From positions 1 through 49,691 of the forward strand of contig NZ_JAGQCH010000024.1 of the NCBI RefSeq assembly GCF_024346055.1: a DNA stretch of 49,691 bases, read 5' to 3'. Of this stretch, positions 21,315 to 29,510 are shown one piece after another. The position numbers were made by a program, and so were the translations under genes. Origin of the DNA: Cyanobium sp. Cruz CV13-4-11 (GTDB lineage Bacteria > Cyanobacteriota > Cyanobacteriia > PCC-6307 > Cyanobiaceae). Under the pieces are notes generated by a model that saw only the letters and a list, made by a program, of their open reading frames with translations, was not told the DNA's origin and did no database searches. Within the stretch, counting starts at the first letter, position 1. Every line of letters begins with the position of its first letter.

Positions 21315-23015
21315 GTGTCGATCAACGCCGCGATGCTGCTGGCCGGCGTGCTGCTGCTGCTGGGGATCGCTTCCAGCAAGTTCTCCGCCCGGTTGGGCGT
21401 GCCCGTGCTGGTGCTGTTCCTGTCGGTCGGGATGCTTGCGGGCTCGGAAGGACTGGGCCGCATCCCGTTCGAGGACTACGCCCTCGCCAACAACATCGGC
21501 AGCGTCGCCCTGGCCCTGATCCTGTTCGACGGCGGCCTGCGCACGCCGCTGCAGGCCGTGCGTCGCGTCTGGAAACCGGCGCTCGCCCTCTCCACCGTGG
21601 GCGTGCTGCTCACCTCCCTGATCAACGGGCTGGCGGCGGCCTGGGTGCTGAAGCTGCCGCTGCTGCAGGGGCTGCTGGTGGGCAGCATCGTCGGCTCCAC
21701 CGACGCGGCCGCCGTGTTCTCGATGCTGCGCAGCAGTGGGCTGCGGCTGCCCGAGCGGCTCACCGCCACGCTCGAGGTGGAGAGCGGCGCCAACGATCCG
21801 ATGGCGATCTTCCTCACCCTGGGCCTGATCGGCGTGATCACCGGCAGCGCCGATTCACCTCTGGCCCTGCTGTGGCTGTTCCTTGGCCAGTTCGGGGTCG
21901 GCACCATCGCCGGGCTGCTGGTGGGACGCCTGGCCACGGCGGCCGTGAACCGCATCAACCTCGACACCCCTGGCCTGTATCCGCTGCTGGCGCTGGCCTT
22001 CGCGTTGGTGGCCTTTGGGGCGGCGGCGGTGCTGGGGGGCAGCGGCTTCCTGGCGGTCTACATCGCCGGGATCGTGCTGGGCAGCAGCTCGATCGTGTTC
22101 CGCCGCGGCATCTTCTCCTTCCACGACGCCATCGCCTGGCTGGGCCAGATCGTGCTGTTCGTGATGCTGGGGCTGCTCAGCTTTCCCAGCCGCCTGCTGG
22201 CGGTGGCCTGGGAGGGGCTGCTGATCGCCCTGGTGCTGATCCTGGTGGCCAGGCCGATCGCCGTCTGGGCCTCGGTGTGGCCGTTCCGCTTCCGCCGCCG
22301 CGACCTCACCTTCCTCTCCTGGGTGGGCCTCAAGGGCGCCGTGCCGATCACCCTGGCCACCTTCCCGCTGCTGGCCGGCGTGCCCAAGAGCGGCCAGATC
22401 TTCAATGCGGTGTTCTTCGTGGTGGTGCTCTCGGCGCTCAGCCAGGGCTGGTCGCTGCCGCTGGTGGCTCGATGGCTACACATCGGACGGCCTGCCGATC
22501 CCACCCCGGCACTGTCGGTGGAGATCAATGCCCTGCGGCAGGTGGATGGCGAGATCGTCGACTACACCGTCCAACCCGGCTCCCTCGTGGCCGGCCTGCC
22601 CCTACGCGAGCTCGCCCTGCCCGATGGTGTGGTGGTCAGCCTGATCGTGCGCGGCCAGGAGGTGGTGATGCCCCGCGGCAGCTCCACGCTGCTGCCCGGC
22701 GACCATGTGTTCGTGGCGCTGCGCACTGCGCTGGAGCCGCTGATCGATCGCCTGTTCGACCCCGATCCGGAGCCCTCCGAGCTGCCGCCGGGGCTGCGGC
22801 TGAGCTTCCACGCCGCCACCACCATCGACCAGCTGCATCGCTGCCTGGGGCTTCCGCTGCCGCAGGGCATCAGCCCGGAACGAGCGGCACAGAGCCTTGG
22901 AGCCCTGCTCCAGCAGGAAGGTCTGGCCGCAGCGGTGTCCATCGGCGTTCTGCAGCTGCATCCCGGCATGGATCAGGACCATGTTTCCGTGACCGGCCCC
23001 ACTCTCCAGGCTTGA
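21315..23015 (+). CDS. Potassium/proton antiporter (CvrA/NhaP2 type)
   Basis: 566 residues, GTG start with a strong ribosome site (AGGAGGG at 21305-21311). Residues 1-385 are a CPA1-type Na+/H+ exchanger with about 12-13 membrane segments, including L-I-L-F-D-G-G-L-R, G-S-T-D-A-A-A-V-F-S-M-L and E-S-G-A-N-D-P-M-A-I-F, the ion-binding region. Residues 400-485 form a TrkA-C regulatory domain (L-R-E-L-A-L-P-D-G-V-V-V-S-L-I-V-R-G). It exports K+ in exchange for protons and helps volume regulation in the inner membrane. Confidence 0.92.
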   Translation: MSINAAMLLAGVLLLLGIASSKFSARLGVPVLVLFLSVGMLAGSEGLGRIPFEDYALANNIGSVALALILFDGGLRTPLQAVRRVWKPALALSTVGVLLTSLINGLAAAWVLKLPLLQGLLVGSIVGSTDAAAVFSMLRSSGLRLPERLTATLEVESGANDPMAIFLTLGLIGVITGSADSPLALLWLFLGQFGVGTIAGLLVGRLATAAVNRINLDTPGLYPLLALAFALVAFGAAAVLGGSGFLAVYIAGIVLGSSSIVFRRGIFSFHDAIAWLGQIVLFVMLGLLSFPSRLLAVAWEGLLIALVLILVARPIAVWASVWPFRFRRRDLTFLSWVGLKGAVPITLATFPLLAGVPKSGQIFNAVFFVVVLSALSQGWSLPLVARWLHIGRPADPTPALSVEINALRQVDGEIVDYTVQPGSLVAGLPLRELALPDGVVVSLIVRGQEVVMPRGSSTLLPGDHVFVALRTALEPLIDRLFDPDPEPSELPPGLRLSFHAATTIDQLHRCLGLPLPQGISPERAAQSLGALLQQEGLAAAVSIGVLQLHPGMDQDHVSVTGPTLQA

Positions 23016-23089
23016 ACGGCGACAGCGCGACCGCCCTGGCATCCCAGGACCTCCCCTGCTAGTACGGCTGTACGCATTGAGACGTTGTC

Positions 23090-23326
23090 ATGGTGCCGGT
23101 CCCGCTCTCCCGTCTGAATCCTTCCCGAACCGACGAGATCGAGGACTGGCCCTGGCTGGATCAGGCGGTCCTCCGCGCCAGCCGCAGCCGGCAGGTCTGC
23201 ATGACCTGCCACTTCTTCCGGCATCACCCGGGGCCGGAGTGCACCACGCTGCTCACCTGTCACCTGCATCAGGGCCTGATCGCCCACGGCGAGCACCTCA
23301 CCCACCGCTGCAGCGGCTGGTCATAA
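23090..23326 (+). CDS. Small Cys/His-rich protein, possible zinc ribbon
   Basis: 78 residues. The pattern C-M-T-C-H-F-F-R-H-H-P-G-P-E-C then L-T-C-H-L-H-Q-G-L-I and H-R-C-S-G-W gives five Cys and many His, suggestive of a metal-bound fold. I recall similar short proteins in picocyanobacteria but no assigned function. It precedes a DUF1651 gene on the same strand by 38 bases. Confidence 0.65.
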   Translation: MVPVPLSRLNPSRTDEIEDWPWLDQAVLRASRSRQVCMTCHFFRHHPGPECTTLLTCHLHQGLIAHGEHLTHRCSGWS

Positions 23327-23364
23327 GACCTGCACCGCCAGCGGGGCTGGGCTCCCGAGGTGGC

Positions 23365-23643
23365 GTGAGCCGTGGGCCCCGCAACCGGCCGCCGCTGTCG
23401 CCCAGGGAGGCGTGGATCAGCGACGGCCGGCAGGTGCTGCACTTCCGGCCCACCCTCTGGGATCGCTGGAGCCAGCGGCTGGAGGTCACCAGCGGTGAGC
23501 TGCTGGCGGATCAGCCGGTACCGCTGCTCAAACGCCGCATGGAGCTCACGCGGGAGGAAGCGCTCAGGCTCTGGGCCGAAAAACGCCAGCAGGGTTGGCA
23601 GCCCTGCGCTCCCCAGTGGCTGTCGCCTCCCTGCCCCGACTGA
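23365..23643 (+). CDS. DUF1651 protein
   Basis: 92 residues, GTG start. Family features: E-A-W-I-S-D-G-R-Q-V-L-H-F-R-P, L-L-K-R-R-M-E-L-T-R-E-E-A-L-R-L-W, and the C-terminal G-W-Q-P-C-A-P-Q-W. DUF1651 is largely restricted to marine and freshwater picocyanobacteria, which supports the organism assignment. Function unknown. Confidence 0.75.
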   Translation: MSRGPRNRPPLSPREAWISDGRQVLHFRPTLWDRWSQRLEVTSGELLADQPVPLLKRRMELTREEALRLWAEKRQQGWQPCAPQWLSPPCPD

Positions 23644-23654
23644 TCGCTGAGCCG

Positions 23655-24212
23655 TCAGAAGCGGGAACCCGGCGTCTGCAGGAAGGCCAGCTCCTCCGCG
23701 CTCGACACCCGCCCCAGGGCGGCATTGCGATGCGGGAAGCGGCCAAAGCGGGCGATCACATCCCGGTGCCGGCGGCCGAAGTCGGCGGTGCGAGGGTCGC
23801 TGAACCGCTCGAACAGAGGCAGCGCCGCCTCCTGCACTGCCAGGTCCTCGCTGTGCATCAGCGGCATCAGCCAGAACTGCCGCCTTGCCTGCTCGGCTTC
23901 GGCCTCCAGCCAGCCCAGCTCGACCGCCCGCAGACTCAGTGCCAGGGCCTGGGGATCGCCGGAAAAGGCCAGGGCGGTGTCGCGCCAGATCTGCCGCGGG
24001 AACTGGTCCAGCAGCAGCACCAGCGCCAGGGCCCCGGTCGGCTCCATGCCCCAGGCGCTGAGCTCACCCGCGATGGCGCGTCGGGTCAGTCCGAGGAAGC
24101 GTTGCCGCAGCAGGGCATCGAAGGCCGGGTCCTTGGCGAACCACTGGCGCGGCCGGCTCTGCACGAACCAGAAGTCCAGAACCTCACTGGCCTGCTCACC
24201 CTGGCCTGGCAT
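23655..24212 (-). CDS. DUF924-family protein
   Basis: 185 residues, all helical and TPR-like. Signatures are V-L-D-F-W-F near the start, L-V-L-L-L-D-Q-F-P-R-Q-I-W-R, F-S-G-D-P-Q-A-L, F-W-L-M-P-L-M-H-S-E-D, and G-R-F-P-H-R-N-A-A-L-G-R close to the end. ATG at 24212 overlaps the stop of the thiamine-binding gene by one base (TGATG), so they are co-translated. Molecular function is not established. Confidence 0.88.
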   Translation of the reverse strand: MPGQGEQASEVLDFWFVQSRPRQWFAKDPAFDALLRQRFLGLTRRAIAGELSAWGMEPTGALALVLLLDQFPRQIWRDTALAFSGDPQALALSLRAVELGWLEAEAEQARRQFWLMPLMHSEDLAVQEAALPLFERFSDPRTADFGRRHRDVIARFGRFPHRNAALGRVSSAEELAFLQTPGSRF

Positions 24213-24508
24213 CACAGCAACGCCTGCACGCTGGCCACCTTGTCCTCGAGGGTCTGGTCCTTGTCGGTGCGCGTATTGATCTTCACGGTGGTGTAAACGC
24301 GTGGGCAACCCATAGCGTGCACCGCCTGGTGGCAGGCCTCGATCGCCTGGAACACCGGCTGCCACTCACCCTCGATCGCCGTACCGTTGGGGTGCAGCTG
24401 GATCTTGAGGCCGGCCTCGGTGAGCACCTTCTCGCAGGCGGCGATGTAGGGCGCCAGGTGAACACCGACGCCGATCGGCACCACGCACAGATCCACGATC
24501 ACCTTCAT
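24212..24508 (-). CDS. MTH1187/YkoF-like thiamine-binding protein
   Basis: 98 residues with V-D-L-C-V-V-P-I-G-V-G-V-H-L-A-P-Y-I-A-A-C and L-H-P-N-G-T-A-I-E-G-E-W at the ferredoxin-like fold's ligand region, and R-V-Y-T-T-V-K-I-N-T-R-T-D-K later. Family members bind thiamine-type molecules as small oligomers in the cytosol. First gene of a two-gene unit with DUF924. Confidence 0.88.
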   Translation of the reverse strand: MKVIVDLCVVPIGVGVHLAPYIAACEKVLTEAGLKIQLHPNGTAIEGEWQPVFQAIEACHQAVHAMGCPRVYTTVKINTRTDKDQTLEDKVASVQALL

Positions 24509-24655
24509 GGCTCAGCCCTGACGGATTTCCCCCATCGTGGGAGCAGCTGCGCAGGAGCTGCCGAATCAGTCAGACGACCAGCCCCAGCCTCGCCCAGGTG
24601 CCCGTGCTGGTCAGCCAGCTGCCATCAAGACGCCCTGGAGCTGGTGGGACTTCTC

Positions 24656-25024
24656 CTACGGGGTTGACTTGCCCATCAGGATGCCCATTCCGCCCAGGAT
24701 CACCACCGCCCCCAGCAGGTCACGACCGCTGAACGCAGCACCATCCACCAGGCGCAGCCAGATCAGCGCCACGGCGACATAGACAGCCCCATAGCCCGCA
24801 TACACCCGCCCCGATGCGGTGGGGTGCAGGGTGAGCAGCCAGGCGAACAGGGCCAGGGACAGCGCCGCAGGAAGCAGAAGCCACGGCGGGCGCTGATGCT
24901 TCACGACCAGATCGGTGAGGTAGCAGCCGAGGATCTCGGCCACGGCGGTCAGCAGGAACAGGCCGGTGGTGGTGAGCACAGCCGGGTCATCGCTGACGTC
25001 ATCGTCGTCGGTGATCGGCAGCAC
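24656..25024 (-). CDS. YnfA/UPF0060-family membrane protein
   Basis: 122 residues, four membrane helices: [39 protein letters not shown] and [14 protein letters not shown]. The family belongs to the small multidrug resistance/drug-metabolite superfamily; exports of small cations or toxic compounds have been proposed. The acidic first 13 residues may be an extension; a start inside is possible. Confidence 0.9.
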   Translation of the reverse strand: MLPITDDDDVSDDPAVLTTTGLFLLTAVAEILGCYLTDLVVKHQRPPWLLLPAALSLALFAWLLTLHPTASGRVYAGYGAVYVAVALIWLRLVDGAAFSGRDLLGAVVILGGMGILMGKSTP

Positions 25025-25108
25025 TGCTGTGGTGCCTGAATCCCGGGCTGGTCACTCGCTTGTTTCGGTCGATGCAGGAGCGCGTCGTAGGCCGGAGCCC
25101 TTTCCAGA

Positions 25109-25843
25109 GTGGAGAGAAAGGCAGGAGCGGCCTTGGCCTTCACCCCATCCACATGCCTTGCTGACATTGCATCAGCGAACCCCTCGCTCACGCGGGAGCT
25201 GGAGCGCATCGGCTTGGACTACTGCTGCGGCGGCAAGCGCACCCTGGCCCAGGCCTGCGCAGATCGCGGCCTCGATCCTGAGGCCATCGCGGCCGAATTG
25301 AGCAGCGTTCCCGTTGCTGAGGCGCCACCCGCCGACTGGATCGGCCTGCCCCCTGCCGAGCTCGTCGATCACTTGGAGGCCACCCATCACCAGTTCCTCA
25401 AGCGGGAGCTGCCGCGCCTGAGTGAGCTGGCCGCCAAGGTGAGCCGGGTGCATGGCGGCAGGCATCCGGAGCTGGTGCAGGCCGAGGCGGTGCTGGCCGA
25501 GATCCGCGCCGACCTGGAGCCGCATCTGCAGAAGGAGGAGCAGGCGCTGTTCCCGATGATCCGCAGCCTCGCCACCGCCAGCAGCCGGCCGAGCTTCCAC
25601 TGCGGCTCGATTGCCCATCCGATCGCGGTGATGGAGCAGGAGCACACGGCGGTCGGTGCGCTGCTCGAGCAATTGCGGCAGATCACCGGCGGCTACCAGG
25701 CGCCGGAGGACACCTGCGCCTCGACGCGGGCATTGATGGAGGGCCTGGCGGAGCTGGAGGCCGACACCCATCTGCACGTGCACAAGGAGAACAACCATCT
25801 GTTCCCTGCGGTGCTGGCGCAGGAGGAGACCCTGCCTGCATGA
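25109..25843 (+). CDS. ric: Ric/ScdA-type iron-sulfur cluster repair protein
   Basis: 244 residues. N-terminal ScdA_N domain with L-D-Y-C-C-G-G-K-R-T-L, then a hemerythrin-like four-helix bundle supplying di-iron ligands (T-H-H-Q-F-L-K-R, E-P-H-L-Q-K-E-E, H-P-I-A-V-M-E-Q-E-H and H-V-H-K-E-N-N-H-L-F-P). Ric proteins donate iron to damaged Fe-S clusters after nitric oxide or oxidative stress. GTG 25109 is followed closely by GAGAGAAAGG, so a slightly later start is possible. Overlaps the CPBP protease gene by four bases. Confidence 0.9.
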   Translation: MERKAGAALAFTPSTCLADIASANPSLTRELERIGLDYCCGGKRTLAQACADRGLDPEAIAAELSSVPVAEAPPADWIGLPPAELVDHLEATHHQFLKRELPRLSELAAKVSRVHGGRHPELVQAEAVLAEIRADLEPHLQKEEQALFPMIRSLATASSRPSFHCGSIAHPIAVMEQEHTAVGALLEQLRQITGGYQAPEDTCASTRALMEGLAELEADTHLHVHKENNHLFPAVLAQEETLPA

Positions 25844-26502
25844 CGGCAGCCCCGGCCCCAGCCCAGCAGCGCCTGCGGCAGACGCTGATCCTGCTGGCGG
25901 CGATCGGCCTGGTCGGTGCGCTGGCGCCCTGGATCCCTTGGGCCAGCTGGGCCGCCCTGGCGCTGTATCTGCTCGGCAGCCTGGGGCTGCTGGCCTGGCG
26001 GGCGCTGCGCTGCCGGGAAGCGGAGGCCCTGTTTCTGCAGGGGCCGGGGCTGCGGGCCTCGCTGCTCTGGGGCGGTGGCCTCGGCGCTGTGCTGCTCGTG
26101 GCCGGCCTGTTCGGCCTGCCGGCGATGCGGGCGGCGATGGCCGACGGCGACGGTGGATTGCCTCTGGAGGCGGTGAAGCAGCTGCTGTTCGGCCGCGGGC
26201 TGGTGGTGCTGTTGCCGCCGCTGGTGCTAGCGGAGGAGGGGCTGTGGCGCGGTCTGCTGCTCTCGGCGCTGCTGGAGCTCGGCCTGGCGCCGCTCTGGGC
26301 GGTGTGCCTCAGCACGCTCGGTTTCGGGCTCAATCACCTGGCCGTGGCGCCGCTGGCCCTCAGCGAACGGGGCGCCTTGGCATTGATGGCCCTGCCGCTG
26401 GGGCTGATCGCCGCGCTGCTCACGCAACGCACCCGCAATCTCTGGGGTGCGGTGCTGCTTCACGGGCTGCTGATCGGCGCCATGCTCGGCAGCCTGCGAT
26501 AG
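25840..26502 (+). CDS. CPBP-family intramembrane protease
   Basis: 220 residues, about six to seven membrane segments. The three catalytic motifs are present: E-E-G-L-W-R-G (residues about 128-134), F-G-L-N-H-L-A, and N-L-W-G-A-V-L-L-H. These are the E-E-x-x-x-R and F-x-x-x-H/H-x-x-x-N-type signatures of the Rce1/CAAX-like glutamic proteases. Overlap with ric (ATGA) suggests co-expression. The 3' end overlaps a convergent gene by 43 bases. Confidence 0.85.
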   Translation: MTAAPAPAQQRLRQTLILLAAIGLVGALAPWIPWASWAALALYLLGSLGLLAWRALRCREAEALFLQGPGLRASLLWGGGLGAVLLVAGLFGLPAMRAAMADGDGGLPLEAVKQLLFGRGLVVLLPPLVLAEEGLWRGLLLSALLELGLAPLWAVCLSTLGFGLNHLAVAPLALSERGALALMALPLGLIAALLTQRTRNLWGAVLLHGLLIGAMLGSLR

Positions 26503-27158
26503 ACAATCAGCCCCATGGCCAGATAGCAGAGGCTCTTGGGGATCATCAACAGTCCCAGCAGCGGATGATCCTGAATCCATAGGGCCACTGGCAGGTGGCA
26601 CAGAGCCGAGACCAGCAGCAGCCCGCCGATCCGGCGTTGCCAGCGCTGCTGCTCCCCATGGCTCCCCAGGTAGAGGACCCCGGCTCCCATGGTCAGGGCC
26701 AACAGGGGCAGATTGCGAATGAGTGACCAGGGCTGGGGCGGCACCACCGCGGCCCAGTGGTTCTGCGGCAGCGCCAACAGCGTCAGCCGCACCAGGGCCA
26801 GGGCGAGCAACAGCCCGGGCAGCAGCCCCCAGCGCTCCCTGCCGATGCGTTGATGGCCCTGCACCAGCAGCAGGTCGAACAGGGTCACGGTGATGGCCGT
26901 GGCGAGGGCCCCGTAGCCCACCAAACCCTCGCGGAGCCCGCCTCGTGCCAGCCCCAGCAGCCGCAGGCCCACATGGGCGCTGTCGCCCGCGGCCAGCAAG
27001 GTGAAGGCCAGCACGTAGGGCCTGGCGCAGTGGCGTTGAGCGGCCTGCAGGGGGACCAGACGCCACTGCAGGCCGAACACCAAGGCCCAGAGCGACAGGA
27101 GATAGGCGGCGTCGAAACCCAGCTCGGTGGCCACACCGATCGTGCGGGCATTCAGCAT
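26460..27158 (-). CDS. Seven-helix membrane protein of unknown function
   Basis: 232 residues with seven or so hydrophobic segments, rich in Leu, and Arg-containing loops (R-I-G-R-E-R-W, G-E-Q-Q-R-W-Q-R-R-I-G-G). ATG 27158 is used; GTG 27167 is an alternative. I do not recognise the family. It lies downstream of the EamA transporter on the same strand (94-base gap) and ends convergently with the CPBP gene, overlapping it by 43 bases. Confidence 0.6.
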   Translation of the reverse strand: MLNARTIGVATELGFDAAYLLSLWALVFGLQWRLVPLQAAQRHCARPYVLAFTLLAAGDSAHVGLRLLGLARGGLREGLVGYGALATAITVTLFDLLLVQGHQRIGRERWGLLPGLLLALALVRLTLLALPQNHWAAVVPPQPWSLIRNLPLLALTMGAGVLYLGSHGEQQRWQRRIGGLLLVSALCHLPVALWIQDHPLLGLLMIPKSLCYLAMGLIVYRRLPSMAPISSP

Positions 27159-27252
27159 CGAAACCACTTGAACCCTTGCTCAGGTTGGTCAGGCTTGATG
27201 GGAAGGAGACATCCCAATCCTGGCGTGAGGGTGGTCAGGTCACACCCTGACT

Positions 27253-28338
27253 TCAGTGCCGATGCCGATGGTGAGCGTCGCTCACATGCGGGTGGGCATG
27301 CTCGATCTCCCGGTGGTGGTGCTCATGGGCATGCCAGAAGGGGCGATCAGCGGGGAGCCCCTCCAGATCCTGGGGTGCGTGGTGATGCTCGTGATGGGGA
27401 TTGCCACTGCCCTGCTCTCCGCGAGGATCGTGCCGGTGGCGATGGTCATGCAGCAGCGGTTCATGGCGATGCCTGTGGCTGTGCTGCTCCAGCAGCAGGA
27501 GCACCACCCCAGCGCCCATCAGCCCTGCCGCCAGCAGCAGGGGAGCGGAAAGGGAGTCCCGCAGAACGAGCAGTGAAAACAGTGCCCCCACGAACGGCGC
27601 GGTGGAGAACAGCACCGCCTCACGGGCGGCCCCCAGATCGCGCAGCGCCAGCAGGTCGAGCCAGATGGAGATCCCGTAGCCCAGGGCGCCGATGGCCAGC
27701 AACGCCAGGGCCACCGGCAGCGGCGGGAAGGCATGGCCAAGCAGCAGGGCCAACAGCAACATCGGCAGCGAGGCACCGGCTGCCTTGGCGGTGGCGATCT
27801 GGATCGGATCGCGCAGGCTCAGACGCTGACTGAGGTTGTTGTCGATGCCCCAGGCCAGGGTGGCCAGGGCGATCAGGGCGGCACCGAGGCCATTGGCGCC
27901 ATTGAGCGATCCTTCGGAGAGCAGCACCGCCCCGGCGATGGTCAACGCTGCCGAGACCAGCCCGCGCCGGCCCAGGTACTCACGGCCCAGCAGCACGGCG
28001 ATCGCCAGGGTGAACACCGCCTCGAGGTTGAGCAGGAGTGAACTGGAGGCGGCCGGCAGCCGGGCCAGCCCCAGCACCAGCGCCAACGGGCCGACGACGC
28101 CACCGAGCAGGGTGAGCGCCGCCAGGGCCGGCCAGTCCTGGCGGCTCAGGGGTGTTTCGGCCTGGGTGCCGCGGACCAGACGAACAACCAGCAACGCCAG
28201 GGTGGCTCCCGCGTAGAGGAGGCCGGCGATGCTCAGAGCCGAGCCCGAGCCGGTGAGTGTGCTGATCAGCGGCGCGCTGCAGCCGAACAGGACAGCGGCG
28301 GTCAGGCCCGCCAATTGGCCTCGACGTGGGGAGGTCAT
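27253..28338 (-). CDS. EamA-family transporter with a His-rich C-terminal tail
   Basis: 361 residues. Two EamA repeats (ten membrane helices) occupy residues 1-290: A-A-V-L-F-G-C-S-A-P-L, S-S-L-L-L-N-L-E-A-V-F-T, then L-A-T-L-A-W-G-I-D-N-N-L and F-S-T-A-P-F-V-G-A-L-F-S. The last 70 residues are a cytosolic tail with more than twenty histidines (H-S-H-R-H-R-H-E, H-D-H-R-H-R-H-D, H-H-E-H-H-H-A, H-E-H-H-H-R). EamA proteins usually move metabolites; such a tail points to a divalent metal such as Ni, Co or Zn. The gene follows an alpha/beta hydrolase by 19 bases. Confidence 0.85.
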   Translation of the reverse strand: MTSPRRGQLAGLTAAVLFGCSAPLISTLTGSGSALSIAGLLYAGATLALLVVRLVRGTQAETPLSRQDWPALAALTLLGGVVGPLALVLGLARLPAASSSLLLNLEAVFTLAIAVLLGREYLGRRGLVSAALTIAGAVLLSEGSLNGANGLGAALIALATLAWGIDNNLSQRLSLRDPIQIATAKAAGASLPMLLLALLLGHAFPPLPVALALLAIGALGYGISIWLDLLALRDLGAAREAVLFSTAPFVGALFSLLVLRDSLSAPLLLAAGLMGAGVVLLLLEQHSHRHRHEPLLHDHRHRHDPRGEQGSGNPHHEHHHAPQDLEGLPADRPFWHAHEHHHREIEHAHPHVSDAHHRHRH

Positions 28339-28357
28339 GCGTGGTCCGGCCGGCGTA

Positions 28358-29296
28358 TCAGTCCTGGCTCAGCATCGCCGCCAGCTCGGCCCCGAACTCC
28401 TCATGGGCGCCGAGGCGGCCGGGAAGGTGCAGCACCCGATCGGCCACGGCGGCGAGCGCCTGCATCTCGGCCAGCGACTTGGGCGGCGATTGATCGGCAA
28501 CCACCACCGTGAGCGGTGAGTGAAGGGTCCGAGCCGCCTGGATCCAGCCCTCGGGATCGTTGTACGGATCCAGCCCCCCGGTCACGAAGGCAGCGCTGGC
28601 GAAGCGGGCTCCGCGCTGGCGAGCAATGCCTTGCCGTTCGGCGATGCCCTTGGCCGAGAGGCCTGGTCCAGCCACATCCACATGCCGCCGGCTCATCCAG
28701 CCGAGGACCGAGCGGGTCGTGTTGAGCCGATACAACAGCGGACCCAGCAGCGGCGTCTCCACCAGGCCGCGGATGACAGGGAAAGCCCGGCTCTGGCGTC
28801 GGGCCATGGTGGGGAACGGACCGCGCCAGGTGGGCGCCACCAGCACCCAATCGCGGAAGCGCAGGCCATGGCGCTCGGCGTCCAGCAGGGCGATCCCGGC
28901 GGCATGACCGGCGGCAATCACGCCGCAGTCCGCCGGACAGTGATCACGCACGAAGTCGGCCAGAAAGCGGGCCAGCAGCTCGGCGTCGTAGGGCAGACGC
29001 GGCCGGTCGCTGTCACCGAAGCCGGGCCAGTCGACACTGATCAAACGCGGAGCCTCAGCACCTTGGCGGCGGCTGATGGCGGCGGCGAACGGCTCCCATT
29101 CCTGGCGGCTGGAGATCGTGCTCAGGGCCGGCAGCAGCAGCCAGGCCGGGCCCGGGCCGCCCTGTTCTGTGACGGCGATCTCGAGGCTGCGGCCGGCGTG
29201 GTTCCAGCGCGTGGTTCTGCTGCGCGCTGGCAGCGGAGCGGCAAGGGAGGTGGTCAAGGCAGGCGAGGAGATGGGCCGTCTCGTACACGTATACAT
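28358..29296 (-). CDS. Alpha/beta hydrolase-fold protein without the serine nucleophile
   Basis: About 312 residues from ATG 29296. The fold is seen in I-S-V-D-W-P-G-F-G-D-S-D (strand and oxyanion loop), the nucleophile elbow region A-A-G-H-A-A-G-I-A-L-L-D, and a C-terminal P-G-R-L-G-A-H-E-E-F with the usual His. The elbow reads G-H-A-A-G instead of G-x-S-x-G, so the catalytic serine is replaced by alanine. It may be a binding protein or a degenerate enzyme. First gene of a unit with the EamA transporter; divergent from the small RHH-like gene. Upstream in-frame starts exist but overlap that gene. Confidence 0.8.
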   Translation of the reverse strand: MYTCTRRPISSPALTTSLAAPLPARSRTTRWNHAGRSLEIAVTEQGGPGPAWLLLPALSTISSRQEWEPFAAAISRRQGAEAPRLISVDWPGFGDSDRPRLPYDAELLARFLADFVRDHCPADCGVIAAGHAAGIALLDAERHGLRFRDWVLVAPTWRGPFPTMARRQSRAFPVIRGLVETPLLGPLLYRLNTTRSVLGWMSRRHVDVAGPGLSAKGIAERQGIARQRGARFASAAFVTGGLDPYNDPEGWIQAARTLHSPLTVVVADQSPPKSLAEMQALAAVADRVLHLPGRLGAHEEFGAELAAMLSQD

Positions 29297-29320
29297 TGCT
29301 GGAAATCGCCTGGATCGTCG

Positions 29321-29506
29321 ATGGCTGCCAAGCGCTGTTCCTCCAGCCGCGAGGGCAAGGTGCTGCTCTCCTGCTGGATCACAGAAGAGCTGCGCATGGA
29401 GCTCGATCGGGTCTGGGGCTCCAAGGGCCTGCGGCCCCACGGCCGCACCCAGAAAGGCATGGAAGAAATGATCGCCGCCTACCTGGCGGCCCAGCAGGAG
29501 TCCTGA
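29321..29506 (+). CDS. Small ribbon-helix-helix-like protein
   Basis: 61 residues beginning A-A-K-R-C-S-S-S-R-E-G-K-V-L-L-S-C-W-I-T (a short strand) followed by two amphipathic helices (E-E-L-R-M-E-L-D-R-V-W, Q-K-G-M-E-E-M-I-A-A-Y-L-A-A). The length and strand-helix-helix order fit RHH DNA-binding proteins. It is divergent from the hydrolase/EamA genes (ATGs 24 bases apart) and 4 bases ahead of the CDF gene, so it may regulate either. Confidence 0.6.
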   Translation: MAAKRCSSSREGKVLLSCWITEELRMELDRVWGSKGLRPHGRTQKGMEEMIAAYLAAQQES

Positions 29507-29510
29507 GGCC

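Noticed and set aside
21149..23062. 637-residue frame in the antiporter region
   Set aside because: Arg/Gly/Ala-rich shadow of the antiporter gene in another frame.
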